Of a stretch of DNA of 64,000 nt, positions 8,772-17,665 are shown one piece after another. The stretch comes from Streptomyces monomycini. Lineage in GTDB: Bacteria; Actinomycetota; Actinomycetes; Streptomycetales; Streptomycetaceae. The notes beneath the pieces were generated by a model. That model had not been told where the DNA came from, made no database searches, and was given only the letters and a program-made list of their open reading frames with translations. Where the stretch lies: positions 62,001 through 126,000 of the forward strand of contig NZ_JAFIQY010000019.1 in assembly GCF_022271435.1 (NCBI RefSeq), given 5' to 3'. The translations under genes were made by a program, and so were the position numbers. Each line of letters starts with the position of its first letter. The first letter of the stretch is position 1.

Positions 8772-9008
8772 GATGACCTCCGTTTCGTCGGGGGCGGTCG
8801 GGCGAAGCCTCCCCGCGCGATGAGATCATCACCGGTGCCGGGGTGACGGCCACCTCACCGGGGGCCCTTGAGCGGCCGGGGCGCCACGGCTGTACGACAC
8901 TGTGTCCGCGCGGCGGTAGCGCGCCCGGTGTCCGGGTGCGTGCGGCACGGCTCCGCCCGTTACGCAACCGTTATGTCTAAAAAGTGCGGTTCGGGTAGCG
9001 TCGTCATC

Positions 9009-10397
9009 ATGAAGATCGCACCCCGTCGCCCCTCGGCCTCTGGGACGGCGCTCCGCCGGTACCCGCAGGCCGGCCCGGCGTCCCTGCTGGCCGCCGTCCT
9101 CCTGGCGGTGCTCACCGCCGTGGCCCCCGGCGCGCGGGCCGCCGGAGGGCTCGACGAGGCGGCGGACGCCCTGAAGAAGGGCCCGGTGTACGTGGACCCG
9201 CGGGCGTCCGGCGAGCTGTCGTCCGCCGACGCGGACGCCCTCGCCAAGAAGATCAAGGACTCCGGGAAGCCGGTCTTCGTCGCGGTGCTGCCCAAGGCAG
9301 CCGAGTACCGGCCCCGCACCCTTCTGAGCGACCTGCGCACCAAGACCGGCATCAGCGGCGTCTACGCCGTCGAGCTCGGCGACCAGTTCAACGCCGGTGC
9401 CGACGCCCGGGTGATGTCGCACAACTCCGTACGCAACCTCGTCGGCGCGGTCCAGCGCTCCAACTACGGCACCGCCAAGGAACGCCTGAACAGCTTCGTG
9501 GACACCGCCACCCAGCAGGCGTCCGGCCACGAGCCGGCCTCCTGGGGCGGCGACGGCGCCGGTGTCGGCACCGGCGCGCTCGTCGGCCTGGGCGCGCTGG
9601 TGGTGGTCGGCGGCGGTGGCGCCTTCGAGCTGCACCGCCGCAACAAGAAGCGGCGGGCCGAGGAGGAGCGGGCCGCGCTGGAACAGCTGCGTGTCGTGGT
9701 GGACGAGGACATCACCGCCTTCGGCGAGGAACTGGACCGGCTCGACTTCACCCCCGGCGAGCCCGGCGCCGACGACGCGATGCGGGCCGACTACAGCCAC
9801 GCGCTGGACGCGTACGAGAACGCCAAGTCGGCGATGGCCCGCGCCGAGCGCCCCGGTGACGTCGAGCAGGTCACCAAGGCCCTGGAGGACGGCCGGTTCG
9901 CGCTGGCCACGCTGGCCGCGCGGCGCGAGGGCAAGCCGCTGCCCGAACGCCGGGTGCCGTGCTTCTTCGACCCGCGGCACGGGCCGTCCGTCGCGGACGC
10001 GGAGTGGGCGCCGAACGGCGCGGCACCGCGTACGGTCCCGGTCTGCGCCGCCGACCAGGCGCGCCTGGCGGACGGGCAGGAGCCGATGGCCCGCACGGTG
10101 CAGACCGAGTACGGGCAGCGTCCTTACTGGGACGCGGGCCCGGCGTACGGCCCCTGGGCGGGTGGCTACTTCGGCGGCGGCATGCTGCCGGGCCTCCTCA
10201 TGGGCACCATGCTCGGCAGCGTCATGATGGGCCCGTCCGCCTACGCCTCCGACTTCGGCGGCGGCCAGCAGGGCGCGGAGGGCGGTGACGTCTCCGGGGC
10301 GGACTTCAACCCGGACGACTTCTCCGGCGGCTTCGGCGGCGGCGGGGACTTCGGCGGCGGCGACAGCGGCGGCGGCTTCGGCGGCGGAGACTGGTGA
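9009..10397 (+). CDS. Membrane-anchored TPM-like protein with glycine-rich tail
   Basis: A 462-residue protein. It has a signal peptide (1-38) and an extracytoplasmic alpha/beta domain (about 40-170, PVYVDPRASGELSSADADAL onward) resembling the TPM fold. One transmembrane helix follows (about 185-205), then a charged cytoplasmic helical region. It ends with a CFFDPRHGPSV motif and a Gly/Asp-rich tail finishing GGGDW. I chose ATG 9009 because it gives the signal peptide directly. A TAGCGT box ending seven bases upstream suggests a leaderless transcript. The role is unknown; TPM proteins are linked to photosystem repair or membrane quality control elsewhere. Confidence 0.72.
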   Translation: MKIAPRRPSASGTALRRYPQAGPASLLAAVLLAVLTAVAPGARAAGGLDEAADALKKGPVYVDPRASGELSSADADALAKKIKDSGKPVFVAVLPKAAEYRPRTLLSDLRTKTGISGVYAVELGDQFNAGADARVMSHNSVRNLVGAVQRSNYGTAKERLNSFVDTATQQASGHEPASWGGDGAGVGTGALVGLGALVVVGGGGAFELHRRNKKRRAEEERAALEQLRVVVDEDITAFGEELDRLDFTPGEPGADDAMRADYSHALDAYENAKSAMARAERPGDVEQVTKALEDGRFALATLAARREGKPLPERRVPCFFDPRHGPSVADAEWAPNGAAPRTVPVCAADQARLADGQEPMARTVQTEYGQRPYWDAGPAYGPWAGGYFGGGMLPGLLMGTMLGSVMMGPSAYASDFGGGQQGAEGGDVSGADFNPDDFSGGFGGGGDFGGGDSGGGFGGGDW

Positions 10398-10421
10398 CGC
10401 GCGCCGCCCGGCCGGTGGCGG

Positions 10422-10883
10422 CTACCGGCTGACCGGCGCCGCCCGCACCCGCTTCGCGCCCAGGAACCGTGCGTAGCGGGCCCGCCGGGCGAAGTCCGCG
10501 TACGTCCACACAGCGGGCCGTCCGGCCTCCTTGCACAGGTGCAGCACCTGGCCGGGCGCCAGGTGCACGCCCACGTGCGCCCCGTACCCGGCGGGCCGTC
10601 CCGGCGCCTCCCCGGCGTCGAAGAGCACCAGGTCCAGCGGGAGCGGCGGACCGGCCCGTACGGTCGCCACGGTGTCGGCCCACAGTTCGGCGGACCGCAG
10701 CGGCGGCACCTCGCGTCCGAAGTGGCGCAGCACGGCGTAGGCGTAGAGCTGGCAGTTGGCGCCCGCCGTCACGTCGTACGGATGGCGGCCGCCCGGCAGC
10801 GGGCCGGCACCGGGGTGCCGGGAGCCGGTGTACGGCACGTCCCGCAGGGCGGCGGGCAGGCGCGAGAGCGGGTCGGAGGTCAT
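10422..10883 (-). CDS. NlpC/P60-like cysteine hydrolase
   Basis: A 153-residue protein with the compact papain-like layout of NlpC/P60 enzymes. A probable nucleophile Cys lies in GANCQLYAYAVLRHFG (about residue 44), and a His lies in GAHVGVHLAPGQVLHLC. There is no signal peptide, so it may be cytoplasmic or act on small substrates rather than cross-linked peptidoglycan. ATG 10883 was preferred over an upstream alternative because the family-like sequence begins there. It is divergent from the peptide ABC importer, so a link to peptide processing is possible but unproven. Confidence 0.7.
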   Translation of the reverse strand: MTSDPLSRLPAALRDVPYTGSRHPGAGPLPGGRHPYDVTAGANCQLYAYAVLRHFGREVPPLRSAELWADTVATVRAGPPLPLDLVLFDAGEAPGRPAGYGAHVGVHLAPGQVLHLCKEAGRPAVWTYADFARRARYARFLGAKRVRAAPVSR

Positions 10884-10937
10884 CCGCCCATCGTGCCGGG
10901 CTCGGTGGTGGGGGGTGGCGAGGATTCCGCTTCTCAC

Positions 10938-10976
10938 ATGTTGTTTAATTGCCTGCACTTTGCAACAACATACGGT
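10938..10976 (+). promoter_or_regulatory. Promoter with inverted repeat upstream of the peptide ABC operon
   Basis: An AT-rich island in otherwise GC-rich DNA. Arms ATGTTGT (10938-10944) and ACAACAT (10965-10971) form a perfect inverted repeat. TTGCCT (10949-10954) and TACGGT (10971-10976), 16 bp apart, make a plausible -35/-10 pair inside it. The layout suggests a repressor site over the promoter of the importer at 10995. Confidence 0.5.
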
Positions 10977-10994
10977 CTTCAGTAGGGAGTGGGC

Positions 10995-12593
10995 ATGAGG
11001 TCCCGGTCGATACGCTCAGCGGCCGCCACGGCACTGGCGGGAACGGTGGCGCTCACGGCGGCGGCCTGCTCGACGCCCGGCAGCGGCAAGGGCGGCGCGT
11101 CCGGTGCCCAGGACTCCGCCGTGGTCGGCATCGCCTACGAGCCGGAGTCGCTGAGCCCGCTGCTGGGCTACGGCAAGGACGGCAACTCCAAGATCTTCGA
11201 CGGGCTGCTCACCCACGACGCGGACATGAAGCTGAAGCCCGCGCTGGCCGCGAAGCTGCCCGAGGTCTCCGACGACGGCAAGACCTGGACGTACACGCTG
11301 CGCGACGGCGTGACCTTCAGCGACGGCAAGCCCTTCACCGCCGACGACGTGGTCTTCACCTACGAGACCATCCTCGACGCGAAGACCAACAACGCCTCCA
11401 AGGCCGAACTGGACGCCCTGGAGAAGGTCGAGAAGAAGGACGCCCGCACCGTCGTCTTCCACCTGAAGTACCCCTACGCGCCCTTCGCCGAGCGCACCGT
11501 CCTGCCGATCGCCCCGCAGCACGTCGCGGGCAAGCAGGACATCAACCACGGCTCCTTCACCACCGCGCCGATCGGCACCGGCCCCTACATCCTCACCAAG
11601 TGGTCCAAGGGCGAGAAGCTGTCCTTCAAGGCCAACCCGCACTACTGGGGCGGCGCCCCCAAGGTGAAGAACTTCACCATGGCGATCATCAAGGACGACG
11701 ACGTACGCGCCACCCGGCTGCGCTCCGGCGACCTCGACGGCGCGATCCTGCCGCCCAACCTCGCCGCCACCTTCAAGTCCGACCAGGACAAGAAGTCCCT
11801 GGCCGCCAAGACCTTCGACTACCGCACCGTCACCCTGCCCACCGCCAACAAGGTCACCGGAGACAAGGCCGTCCGCCGGGCCCTGGACATCGCGGTGGAC
11901 CGCAAGGCCATGGTCGACGGCATCCTCGACGGCGCCGGCAAGCCCGCCTACGGGCCCGTGCCGACCGACAGTCCCTGGTTCGCCAAGGGCGCCGAGCGCA
12001 CCCACGACCTGAAGAAGGCCGAGCAGATCCTCGACGACGCCGGCTGGAAGAAGGGCGAGAACGGCATCCGCGCCAAGGACGGACAGCCCGCCTCGTTCAA
12101 GCTCTGGTACCTGGCCGGCGACAAGCTCCGCCAGGAGCACGCGCTCGCCTTCGCCTCCGACGCCAAGAAGGCCGGCATCGAGGTGAAGGTCGAGTCCGGC
12201 CCCTGGGAAGCGATCATGCCGAACATGAAGACCGACGCGGTCCTCGCGGGCGGCGGCAGCCCCGCCGACCCGGACTTCGACCAGTACCTGCTGCTGCACT
12301 CCTCGCTGGCCGGCGACGGCTTCAACAACATGTCGCGCTACGACAACCCCAAGGTCGACAAGGCGCTGGTGGACGCCCGCCGCACCGACGACAAGGCCGC
12401 GCGCAAGGCCGGCTACGACGCCGTGCAGCGCGAACTCGTCGACGACCCGGCGTACGTCTTCCTCACCCACATCGACCACCTCTACGTGGTCAAGGACCGG
12501 TGGAAGGACCTCACCACCCAGGTCGAGCCGCACGACCACGGCCTGGCCTCCGGCCCGTGGTGGAACGTGGAGGACTGGCAGCCCGCCACGTGA
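10995..12593 (+). CDS. ABC transporter substrate-binding lipoprotein, family 5 (peptide/nickel type)
   Basis: A 532-residue solute-binding lipoprotein: signal peptide with lipobox TAAAC (Cys25), then the family 5 fold. Typical elements are AYEPESLSPLLGYGKD, YTLRDGVTFSDGKPFTADDV and APIGTGPYILTKW. It captures oligopeptides, nickel chelates or similar ligands outside the cell. ATG 10995 has GGGAG about five bases upstream; an in-frame GTG six bases earlier is less likely. It is the first of five overlapping genes encoding the importer. The substrate cannot be told from motifs. Confidence 0.93.
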   Translation: MRSRSIRSAAATALAGTVALTAAACSTPGSGKGGASGAQDSAVVGIAYEPESLSPLLGYGKDGNSKIFDGLLTHDADMKLKPALAAKLPEVSDDGKTWTYTLRDGVTFSDGKPFTADDVVFTYETILDAKTNNASKAELDALEKVEKKDARTVVFHLKYPYAPFAERTVLPIAPQHVAGKQDINHGSFTTAPIGTGPYILTKWSKGEKLSFKANPHYWGGAPKVKNFTMAIIKDDDVRATRLRSGDLDGAILPPNLAATFKSDQDKKSLAAKTFDYRTVTLPTANKVTGDKAVRRALDIAVDRKAMVDGILDGAGKPAYGPVPTDSPWFAKGAERTHDLKKAEQILDDAGWKKGENGIRAKDGQPASFKLWYLAGDKLRQEHALAFASDAKKAGIEVKVESGPWEAIMPNMKTDAVLAGGGSPADPDFDQYLLLHSSLAGDGFNNMSRYDNPKVDKALVDARRTDDKAARKAGYDAVQRELVDDPAYVFLTHIDHLYVVKDRWKDLTTQVEPHDHGLASGPWWNVEDWQPAT

Positions 12594-13588
12594 GCCGCCT
12601 CGCACAGCTGCCCTGGGGCCCCATGGCGCGGATGACGGGACGGCGCGCTCTGTTCGCCGTACCCGTCCTCCTCGCCGTCACCCTCGGCGTGTTCGCCGTC
12701 GCGGCCGCCGCGCCCTTCGACCCGGTCAGGGCGTACGCGGGCACCGCCGGGCTCACCGCCTCCCAGGCGAACCTCGACCAGATCCGGCAGAATCTCGGCG
12801 TCGACCAGCCGCTGCTGGGCCGCTGGTGGCACTGGCTGACCGGCGCGCTCACCGGCGACCTCGGCGACTCCGCGACGCTGCGCGCGCCCGTCTCGCAGGT
12901 CATCGGCGAACGCATCGGCTGGTCGGTGCTGCTGTGCGCCCTGGCGTTCGTGACCGCCATCGTCCTGGGCACGCTGCTGGGCGTCCTGGCGGCCCGGCGG
13001 CCCGGCTCGATGCTGGACCGCGCCGTCACCTCCGCCGCGTACACCCTGGAGGCCGCCCCGCCGTTCTGGCTCGGACTGCTGGCCGTCTGGCTGTTCGCGC
13101 TCAAGCTCGGCGTGCTGCCGGCCGGCGGGCTGACCGACACCGGCAGCGAGGTCGCCACGGCCGGCCAGATCGCGCGCCATGTCATCCTCCCGGCCCTGGT
13201 CCTCGCCGTCTCCCAACTCCCCTGGTTCGTGCTGTACGTACGGCAAGGGGTCGGAGACGCCCTGGAGGAGGACCCGGTGCGCGGCGCGCGGGCCCGCGGC
13301 CTCGGCGAGCGCACCGTCCTGTTCCAGCACGCCCTGCGCTCCGGGCTGCTGCCGGTCCTCACCCTGATCGGTTCGCGGGTACCGGAACTGATCACCGGCG
13401 CGCTGCTGGTGGAGTCCGTCTTCAGCTGGCCGGGCATCGCCGCCGCCACCGTCGACGCGGCGACGAGCGTGGACTTCCCGCTGCTGGCCGCGCTGACGGT
13501 GCTCGCCACGATCGCCGTGCTGATCGGCAACCTGCTCTCCGACCTGATGTACGGACTCGCCGACCCGAGGGTGGGCTTCGATGGCTGA
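12590..13588 (+). CDS. ABC transporter permease, DppB-like
   Basis: A 332-residue inner-membrane permease with about six hydrophobic helices. The cytoplasmic coupling loop is ARARGLGERTVLFQHALRSG and the family ending is LADPRVGF. I used the GTG at 12590, which overlaps the preceding stop as GTGA. An internal ATG at 12623 is the main alternative, since neither has an ideal ribosome binding site. It pairs with the DppC-like protein encoded next. Confidence 0.9.
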   Translation: MSRLAQLPWGPMARMTGRRALFAVPVLLAVTLGVFAVAAAAPFDPVRAYAGTAGLTASQANLDQIRQNLGVDQPLLGRWWHWLTGALTGDLGDSATLRAPVSQVIGERIGWSVLLCALAFVTAIVLGTLLGVLAARRPGSMLDRAVTSAAYTLEAAPPFWLGLLAVWLFALKLGVLPAGGLTDTGSEVATAGQIARHVILPALVLAVSQLPWFVLYVRQGVGDALEEDPVRGARARGLGERTVLFQHALRSGLLPVLTLIGSRVPELITGALLVESVFSWPGIAAATVDAATSVDFPLLAALTVLATIAVLIGNLLSDLMYGLADPRVGFDG

Positions 13589-14507
13589 AACGGCTGAGAC
13601 GGTGCAGGCACCCAGGAAGACGGCGGCCGGCACTCCCGCCGCCACCCACTGGCACCAGCGCCCCGCACGGCGCGGCGGCACCCGTACCCGGGCCCTGCGC
13701 GTCCGCACCTCCGCCGTCCTGGTGGCGGCCGTCGTGCTGGCCGTGCTCGTCGTCCCCCTCCTGTTCCCCCTGGACCAGCAGGCCGTCGACCTCGCCGCCA
13801 AACTCCGGGCGCCCTCCCTCTCCCATCCCTTCGGCACCGACGACGTGGGCCGCGACCTGCTGCTGCGCTGTGTGTACGGGCTGCGCGTCTCGCTGCTGGT
13901 CGGCGTGGTCGCGGCGCTCGTCGCCACCGTCATCGGCACCGCGGTCGGCGCGCTGGCCGGAGCGCTCGGCGGCTGGGCGGACCGCGCCGTGATGCGCGTC
14001 GTGGACCTGTTCTCGTCCGTACCGCACCTGCTGCTCGGCATCTTCATCGTGGCGATGTTCCGGCCCGGCGTCTGGCCCGTGATCATCTCGGTGGCGCTGA
14101 CCCACTGGCTGTCCACCGCCCGGATCGTCCGGGCCGAGGTGCTCTCCCTGCGCTCGCGCCCGTACATCGACGCGGCCGTCTCCGGCGGCGCCTCGCGGTG
14201 GCGGGTCGCCGTCCGCCACCTGCTGCCGGGCGTACTGCCGCAGGCCGGACTCGCCGCCGTCCTGATGGTCCCGCACGCCATCTGGCACGAGTCCGCCCTG
14301 TCCTTCCTGGGGCTCGGGCTGCCCGCCCACGAGGCGAGCCTCGGCAACATGGTCAACAGCGCGCGCAGTTCGCTGCTCGCGGGGGACTGGTGGCCGACCC
14401 TCTTCCCGGGCCTGTTCATCATCGTCCCCACGCTGGCCATCGCGGGCCTGGCCGGCGTCTGGCGCGAACGCATCAACCCACGCCGCCGATCGGAGCTGAT
14501 GCTGTGA
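13581..14507 (+). CDS. ABC transporter permease, DppC-like
   Basis: A 308-residue permease overlapping the previous gene by 8 bp. After a basic N-terminal tail it has the family features HPFGTDDVGRDLLLRCVYG, a long helix pair and the EAA coupling loop (AAVSGGASRWRVAVRHLLPG). SFLGLGLPAHEASLGNM is characteristic of DppC/OppC. It forms the translocation pore with the upstream permease. Confidence 0.92.
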   Translation: MAETAETVQAPRKTAAGTPAATHWHQRPARRGGTRTRALRVRTSAVLVAAVVLAVLVVPLLFPLDQQAVDLAAKLRAPSLSHPFGTDDVGRDLLLRCVYGLRVSLLVGVVAALVATVIGTAVGALAGALGGWADRAVMRVVDLFSSVPHLLLGIFIVAMFRPGVWPVIISVALTHWLSTARIVRAEVLSLRSRPYIDAAVSGGASRWRVAVRHLLPGVLPQAGLAAVLMVPHAIWHESALSFLGLGLPAHEASLGNMVNSARSSLLAGDWWPTLFPGLFIIVPTLAIAGLAGVWRERINPRRRSELML

Positions 14508-15574
14508 CCACGCCGCCCGCACCCCCGGCCGCTCCCGTACTGTCCGTGCGCGACCTCTCCGTACGCTTCCGGATGCGCGGCGGGCGGCACGTCGCCGCCG
14601 TCACCGACGTCTCCTTCGACCTCGCGCCCGGCCAGTGCCTCGCGCTCGTCGGTGAGAGCGGCTGCGGAAAGTCCGTCCTGGCCTCCGCGCTGCTCGGCCT
14701 CCTGCCGGGCAACGCGCAGACCGCGGGCACCGCACACCTGGACGGCACGGAACTGCTCACCGCCTCCGAACGCGAACTGTCCCGCTCCGTACGCGGCCGC
14801 CGCATCGGCCTGGTGCCCCAGAGCCCCGCCGCCCACCTGACCCCCGTTCGCACCGTGCGGGCGCAGCTGGAGGAGACCGTCCGGGAGCTGACCGGCACCC
14901 CCAAGCACGCGCTGCGGGCCGCCGCCGAGCAGGCCGCGGCGCGCGCCGCTTTCCCCGCCGACCACCTCGACCGCCACCCGCACGAACTCTCCGGCGGCCT
15001 CGCCCAGCGCGCCGCCACCGCCCTCGCGCTGGTCGGCGACGCCCCGCTGCTGCTCGCCGACGAACCGACGACCGGCCTGGACCGCGACCTGGTGGACCGT
15101 ACGGTCGACGAACTGCGCCGCCACATCGACGCGCCCGGCGGCACCGGAGGCGTCGGCACCGGAGGCGTCGGCACCCCCGGGGACACCGGAGGCGTCGGGC
15201 GCGCCCTCCTCATGATCACCCACGACCTGGCGGCGGCCGAGCGGATCGCCGACCGGGTGGCCGTCATGTATGCGGGACGGATCGTCGAACTAGCGGAAGC
15301 GGCGGACTTCTTCGGCGCCCCCGGGCCCCGTCATCCGTATGCGCGCGGCCTGCTCGACGCCCTCCCGGACCGCGCCTTCACCCCCATCCCCGGCATGCCC
15401 CCGGAACTGGGCGACCTCCCGCCGGGCTGCGCCTTCGCCGCCCGCTGCGACCGGGCCACGGACCGCTGCACGAGCGTCGTGCCCGCGCTGACGGACGGCG
15501 CCGCCTGCCACCACCCGCCGGGAACGCCGGGGGAGCCCGTGGCCGCCGTACGAGAGGGAGCAGCCGGTGCTTGA
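14504..15574 (+). CDS. ABC transporter ATP-binding protein, DppD-like
   Basis: A 356-residue nucleotide-binding subunit. Walker A is GESGCGKS, the signature is LSGGLAQR and Walker B is LLLADEPTTGLD. The C-terminal oligopeptide-transporter extension has Cys residues in CAFAARCDRATDRC, as expected for the Fe-S-associated C-terminal domain of this subfamily. An in-frame Gly-rich repeat interrupts the protein just after the helical region, near residues 213-233. The GTG start overlaps the previous stop as GTGA. Confidence 0.92.
   Translation: MTTPPAPPAAPVLSVRDLSVRFRMRGGRHVAAVTDVSFDLAPGQCLALVGESGCGKSVLASALLGLLPGNAQTAGTAHLDGTELLTASERELSRSVRGRRIGLVPQSPAAHLTPVRTVRAQLEETVRELTGTPKHALRAAAEQAAARAAFPADHLDRHPHELSGGLAQRAATALALVGDAPLLLADEPTTGLDRDLVDRTVDELRRHIDAPGGTGGVGTGGVGTPGDTGGVGRALLMITHDLAAAERIADRVAVMYAGRIVELAEAADFFGAPGPRHPYARGLLDALPDRAFTPIPGMPPELGDLPPGCAFAARCDRATDRCTSVVPALTDGAACHHPPGTPGEPVAAVREGAAGA
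15143..15199 (+). repeat. In-frame 15-bp repeat encoding a Gly-rich insert
   Basis: The unit ACCGGAGGCGTCGGC starts at 15143 and 15158, and a third copy starts at 15185. It adds Thr-Gly-Gly-Val-Gly units to the ATP-binding protein between Walker B and the H-loop region without breaking the frame. Confidence 0.8.
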
Positions 15575-16238
15575 ACTGTGTGCCGTCACCGCCGGGTACG
15601 ACCGCGCCCGCCCCGTCGTCCGGGACGTCTCGCTGCGCGTCGAAGCCGGCGAGGCCGTCGGCCTGCTCGGCCCCAGCGGCTGCGGCAAGTCGACCCTGGC
15701 CCGGGTGGCCGCGCTGCTGCACCGCCCGGACGCCGGCACCGTCGTCCTCGACGGCCGGCCCGTCAGCGGCTACCGCCACCGCGCCACCCCCGCCGAGCGC
15801 ACCGCGTACGGCGTGGTCTTCCAGCAGCCCCGGCTGTCCGCCGACCCGCGCCTGCGCCTCGCCGACCTGATCACCGAACCCCTGCGCGCCACCGGCCGCC
15901 GCACCGAGGCCCCCACCCGCCTCGCCGAACTGGCCCCCACCGTGGGCCTCTCCAGCGACCTCCTGTCCCGCCGCCCGCACGAGGTCAGCGACGGCCAGCT
16001 GCAACGCGCCTGCCTGGCCCGCGCCCTGGTCCTGCGTCCGCGCTGGCTGATCTGCGACGAGATGACCGCGATGCTGGACGCGTCGACGACGGCCGCGCTG
16101 GTGGCGGTGGTCGAGGACTACCGGCGCGAGTCGGGGGCGGGACTGCTGGCGGTGGGACACGACCGCGTCCTGCTGGAGCGGTGGTGCGACCGGACGGTGG
16201 GGTGGGGGGAGCTGGGCTCCTCCGGGGCGGGCGGCTGA
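15567..16238 (+). CDS. ABC transporter ATP-binding protein, DppF-like, with degenerate motifs
   Basis: A 223-residue nucleotide-binding subunit, shorter than typical DppF proteins (about 320) because the C-terminal oligopeptide domain is missing. Walker A is intact (GPSGCGKST), but the signature reads VSDGQLQR instead of LSGGQ and Walker B reads CDEMTAMLD. It starts at a GTG overlapping the previous gene by 8 bp. It likely pairs with the upstream ATPase, and one composite ATP site may be weak. It is the last gene of the importer operon. Confidence 0.88.
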   Translation: MLELCAVTAGYDRARPVVRDVSLRVEAGEAVGLLGPSGCGKSTLARVAALLHRPDAGTVVLDGRPVSGYRHRATPAERTAYGVVFQQPRLSADPRLRLADLITEPLRATGRRTEAPTRLAELAPTVGLSSDLLSRRPHEVSDGQLQRACLARALVLRPRWLICDEMTAMLDASTTAALVAVVEDYRRESGAGLLAVGHDRVLLERWCDRTVGWGELGSSGAGG

Positions 16239-16270
16239 GCGGGCACGGACAGCCTCCCCGGAACTCCCGG

Positions 16271-17479
16271 TCACACGTCCCAGGCGACCGGCAGGCGCTT
16301 GACCCCGTAGATGTCCGCGGTCTCCGGGCGCAGGCCGACCTCTTCGGCCGGTACGGCCAGGCGCAGCGTGGGGAAACGGTTGACCAGCGCGGGGAACGCG
16401 ACCCGCATCTCGACACGGGCCAGCTGCTGGCCCAGGCACTGGTGGATGCCGTGGCCGAAGGCCAGGTGCCCGCCGCCCTGCCGCCGGAGGTCGAGCACAT
16501 GGGGATCGGCGAAGCGCTCGGGGTCACGGTTGGCGGTGTTGAGCGACAGGATCACCGGCGAGCCGGCTTCGATGGTGTGGCCGCCCAGTTCGACGTCCTC
16601 CAGCGGCATCCTCATGAACGTCTTGGCGACGCTCAGATACCGCAGCAGCTCCTCCACGGCCCGGTCGGCGAGCGCGGGATCGCCGCGCAGCGCGGCCAGC
16701 TGCGCCGGGTTCCGCAGCAGCGCGAAGGTGCCCAGTGCCAGCATGTTCGCGGTGGTGTCGAGCCCGGCCGCCAGCAGGATCAGGCTCATCCCGCGCAGCT
16801 CCTCCTCGGTCAGGTCGCTGTCGGTGAGTTCGCTGAGCACGTCGTCGGTGGGGTGCGCGCGCTTGGCGGCCACCAGCTCCGCGAGATAGTTCTGCACCGC
16901 GGTGTACGCCGCTATCAGCTCCTCGTCGGTCGTCTCCCCGTTCATGAACGACCCGATCTGCTCCTGGAAGGCGGCCCGGTCCTCGTACGGCACTCCCAGC
17001 AGCTCACAGATCACGATGGCGGGGATGGGCTTGGCGAACGCGCTCACCAGGTCCGTCGGAGGCCCGGTCTTCTCCATGGCGTCGAGGCAGTCGTCGGTGA
17101 TCTGCTCGACGCGTTCGGTGAGCATCCGCATCCGCCGGACGGTGAACTTGCCCGCCAGCGGCTTGCGGTACCGCCGGTGCTCCGGGTCGTCCGTGAGGAG
17201 GAACTCGCCGGGCGGCGCCGGAGGGACCTCGATGTCGCCGTAGTCGATGGTCGGGTGGTAGCGCATCAGCTCCTTGCGTGAGCTGAACCGCGGGTCGGCC
17301 AGGACCGCGCGGACCAGGTCGTATCCGGTGATCAGCCAGCCGGGTTTCCCGCCCGGGAAGGTGTAGCGGCTGATCGGGCCGTGCCGGCGGGCGTCGGTCA
17401 GCTCGGCCGGCGGGGCGAACGGACAGCCGGACCTGCGGCCTGTCGGCAGCGTGGGGACGGTGTGGAGGGACTCGCTCAT
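16271..17479 (-). CDS. Cytochrome P450 (canonical)
   Basis: A 402-residue class I bacterial P450. The I-helix oxygen-activation motif is AGLDTT (residues 238-243), the K-helix ExxR is E277-R280 and the heme loop is FGHGIHQCLG with axial Cys348. The ATG at 17479 has AGGAG seven bases upstream. The promoter and palindromes lie directly upstream, and the gene is divergent from the HTH regulator at 17666, which probably controls it. It needs partner ferredoxin and reductase, which are not encoded here. The substrate is unknown. Confidence 0.93.
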   Translation of the reverse strand: MSESLHTVPTLPTGRRSGCPFAPPAELTDARRHGPISRYTFPGGKPGWLITGYDLVRAVLADPRFSSRKELMRYHPTIDYGDIEVPPAPPGEFLLTDDPEHRRYRKPLAGKFTVRRMRMLTERVEQITDDCLDAMEKTGPPTDLVSAFAKPIPAIVICELLGVPYEDRAAFQEQIGSFMNGETTDEELIAAYTAVQNYLAELVAAKRAHPTDDVLSELTDSDLTEEELRGMSLILLAAGLDTTANMLALGTFALLRNPAQLAALRGDPALADRAVEELLRYLSVAKTFMRMPLEDVELGGHTIEAGSPVILSLNTANRDPERFADPHVLDLRRQGGGHLAFGHGIHQCLGQQLARVEMRVAFPALVNRFPTLRLAVPAEEVGLRPETADIYGVKRLPVAWDV

Positions 17480-17526
17480 GACCGCTCTCCTCATGTCGCG
17501 ATAGTACGCGTTTTGGCGCAGCTCGA

Positions 17527-17555
17527 AAGCTACGTTGCGTTCAACATCACGTCAA
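17527..17555 (-). promoter_or_regulatory. P450 promoter (TTGACG-N17-TAGCTT) with operator inside the spacer
   Basis: On the minus strand, TTGACG (17550-17555) and TAGCTT (17527-17532) are separated by exactly 17 bp. The spacer contains the perfect inverted repeat GTTG-N4-CAAC (17534-17545). A protein bound there would sit between the -35 and -10 boxes. The predicted transcription start is about 40 bp upstream of the P450 ATG. Confidence 0.65.
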
Positions 17556-17565
17556 TCACCCGATA

Positions 17566-17577
17566 TGCATCGATGCA
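17566..17577. promoter_or_regulatory. Perfect 12-bp palindrome TGCATCGATGCA
   Basis: An uninterrupted palindrome at the centre of the divergent intergenic region. It shares the TGCA element with the neighbouring inverted repeat and is a candidate dimer binding site. Confidence 0.5.
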
Positions 17578-17618
17578 GGTGGGGAGTGGAATATTGGTGC
17601 AATGACGCTGCCTTCGAA

Positions 17619-17635
17619 TGCAACGTGCCGTTGCA
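17619..17635. promoter_or_regulatory. Inverted repeat TGCAACG-N3-CGTTGCA, candidate autoregulatory operator
   Basis: Perfect 7-bp arms around a 3-bp centre. The right arm overlaps TTGCAA (17631-17636), which with AATACT (17654-17659) and a 17-bp spacer forms a possible promoter for the regulator. Transcription would start at or near the regulator's ATG (leaderless). Confidence 0.55.
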
Positions 17636-17665
17636 ATGGGAGGAGGCGAAGGCAATACTGCCGCC

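Noticed and set aside
8973..9008. Upstream ATG start for the TPM-like protein
   Set aside because: It would place 12 polar residues before the signal peptide and lacks a ribosome binding site; ATG 9009 is directly followed by the signal peptide.
12482..15223. 913-codon antisense frame across the peptide importer
   Set aside because: It mirrors codon bias of the real genes, has no ribosome binding site or domain, and the sense strand shows five clear ABC genes.
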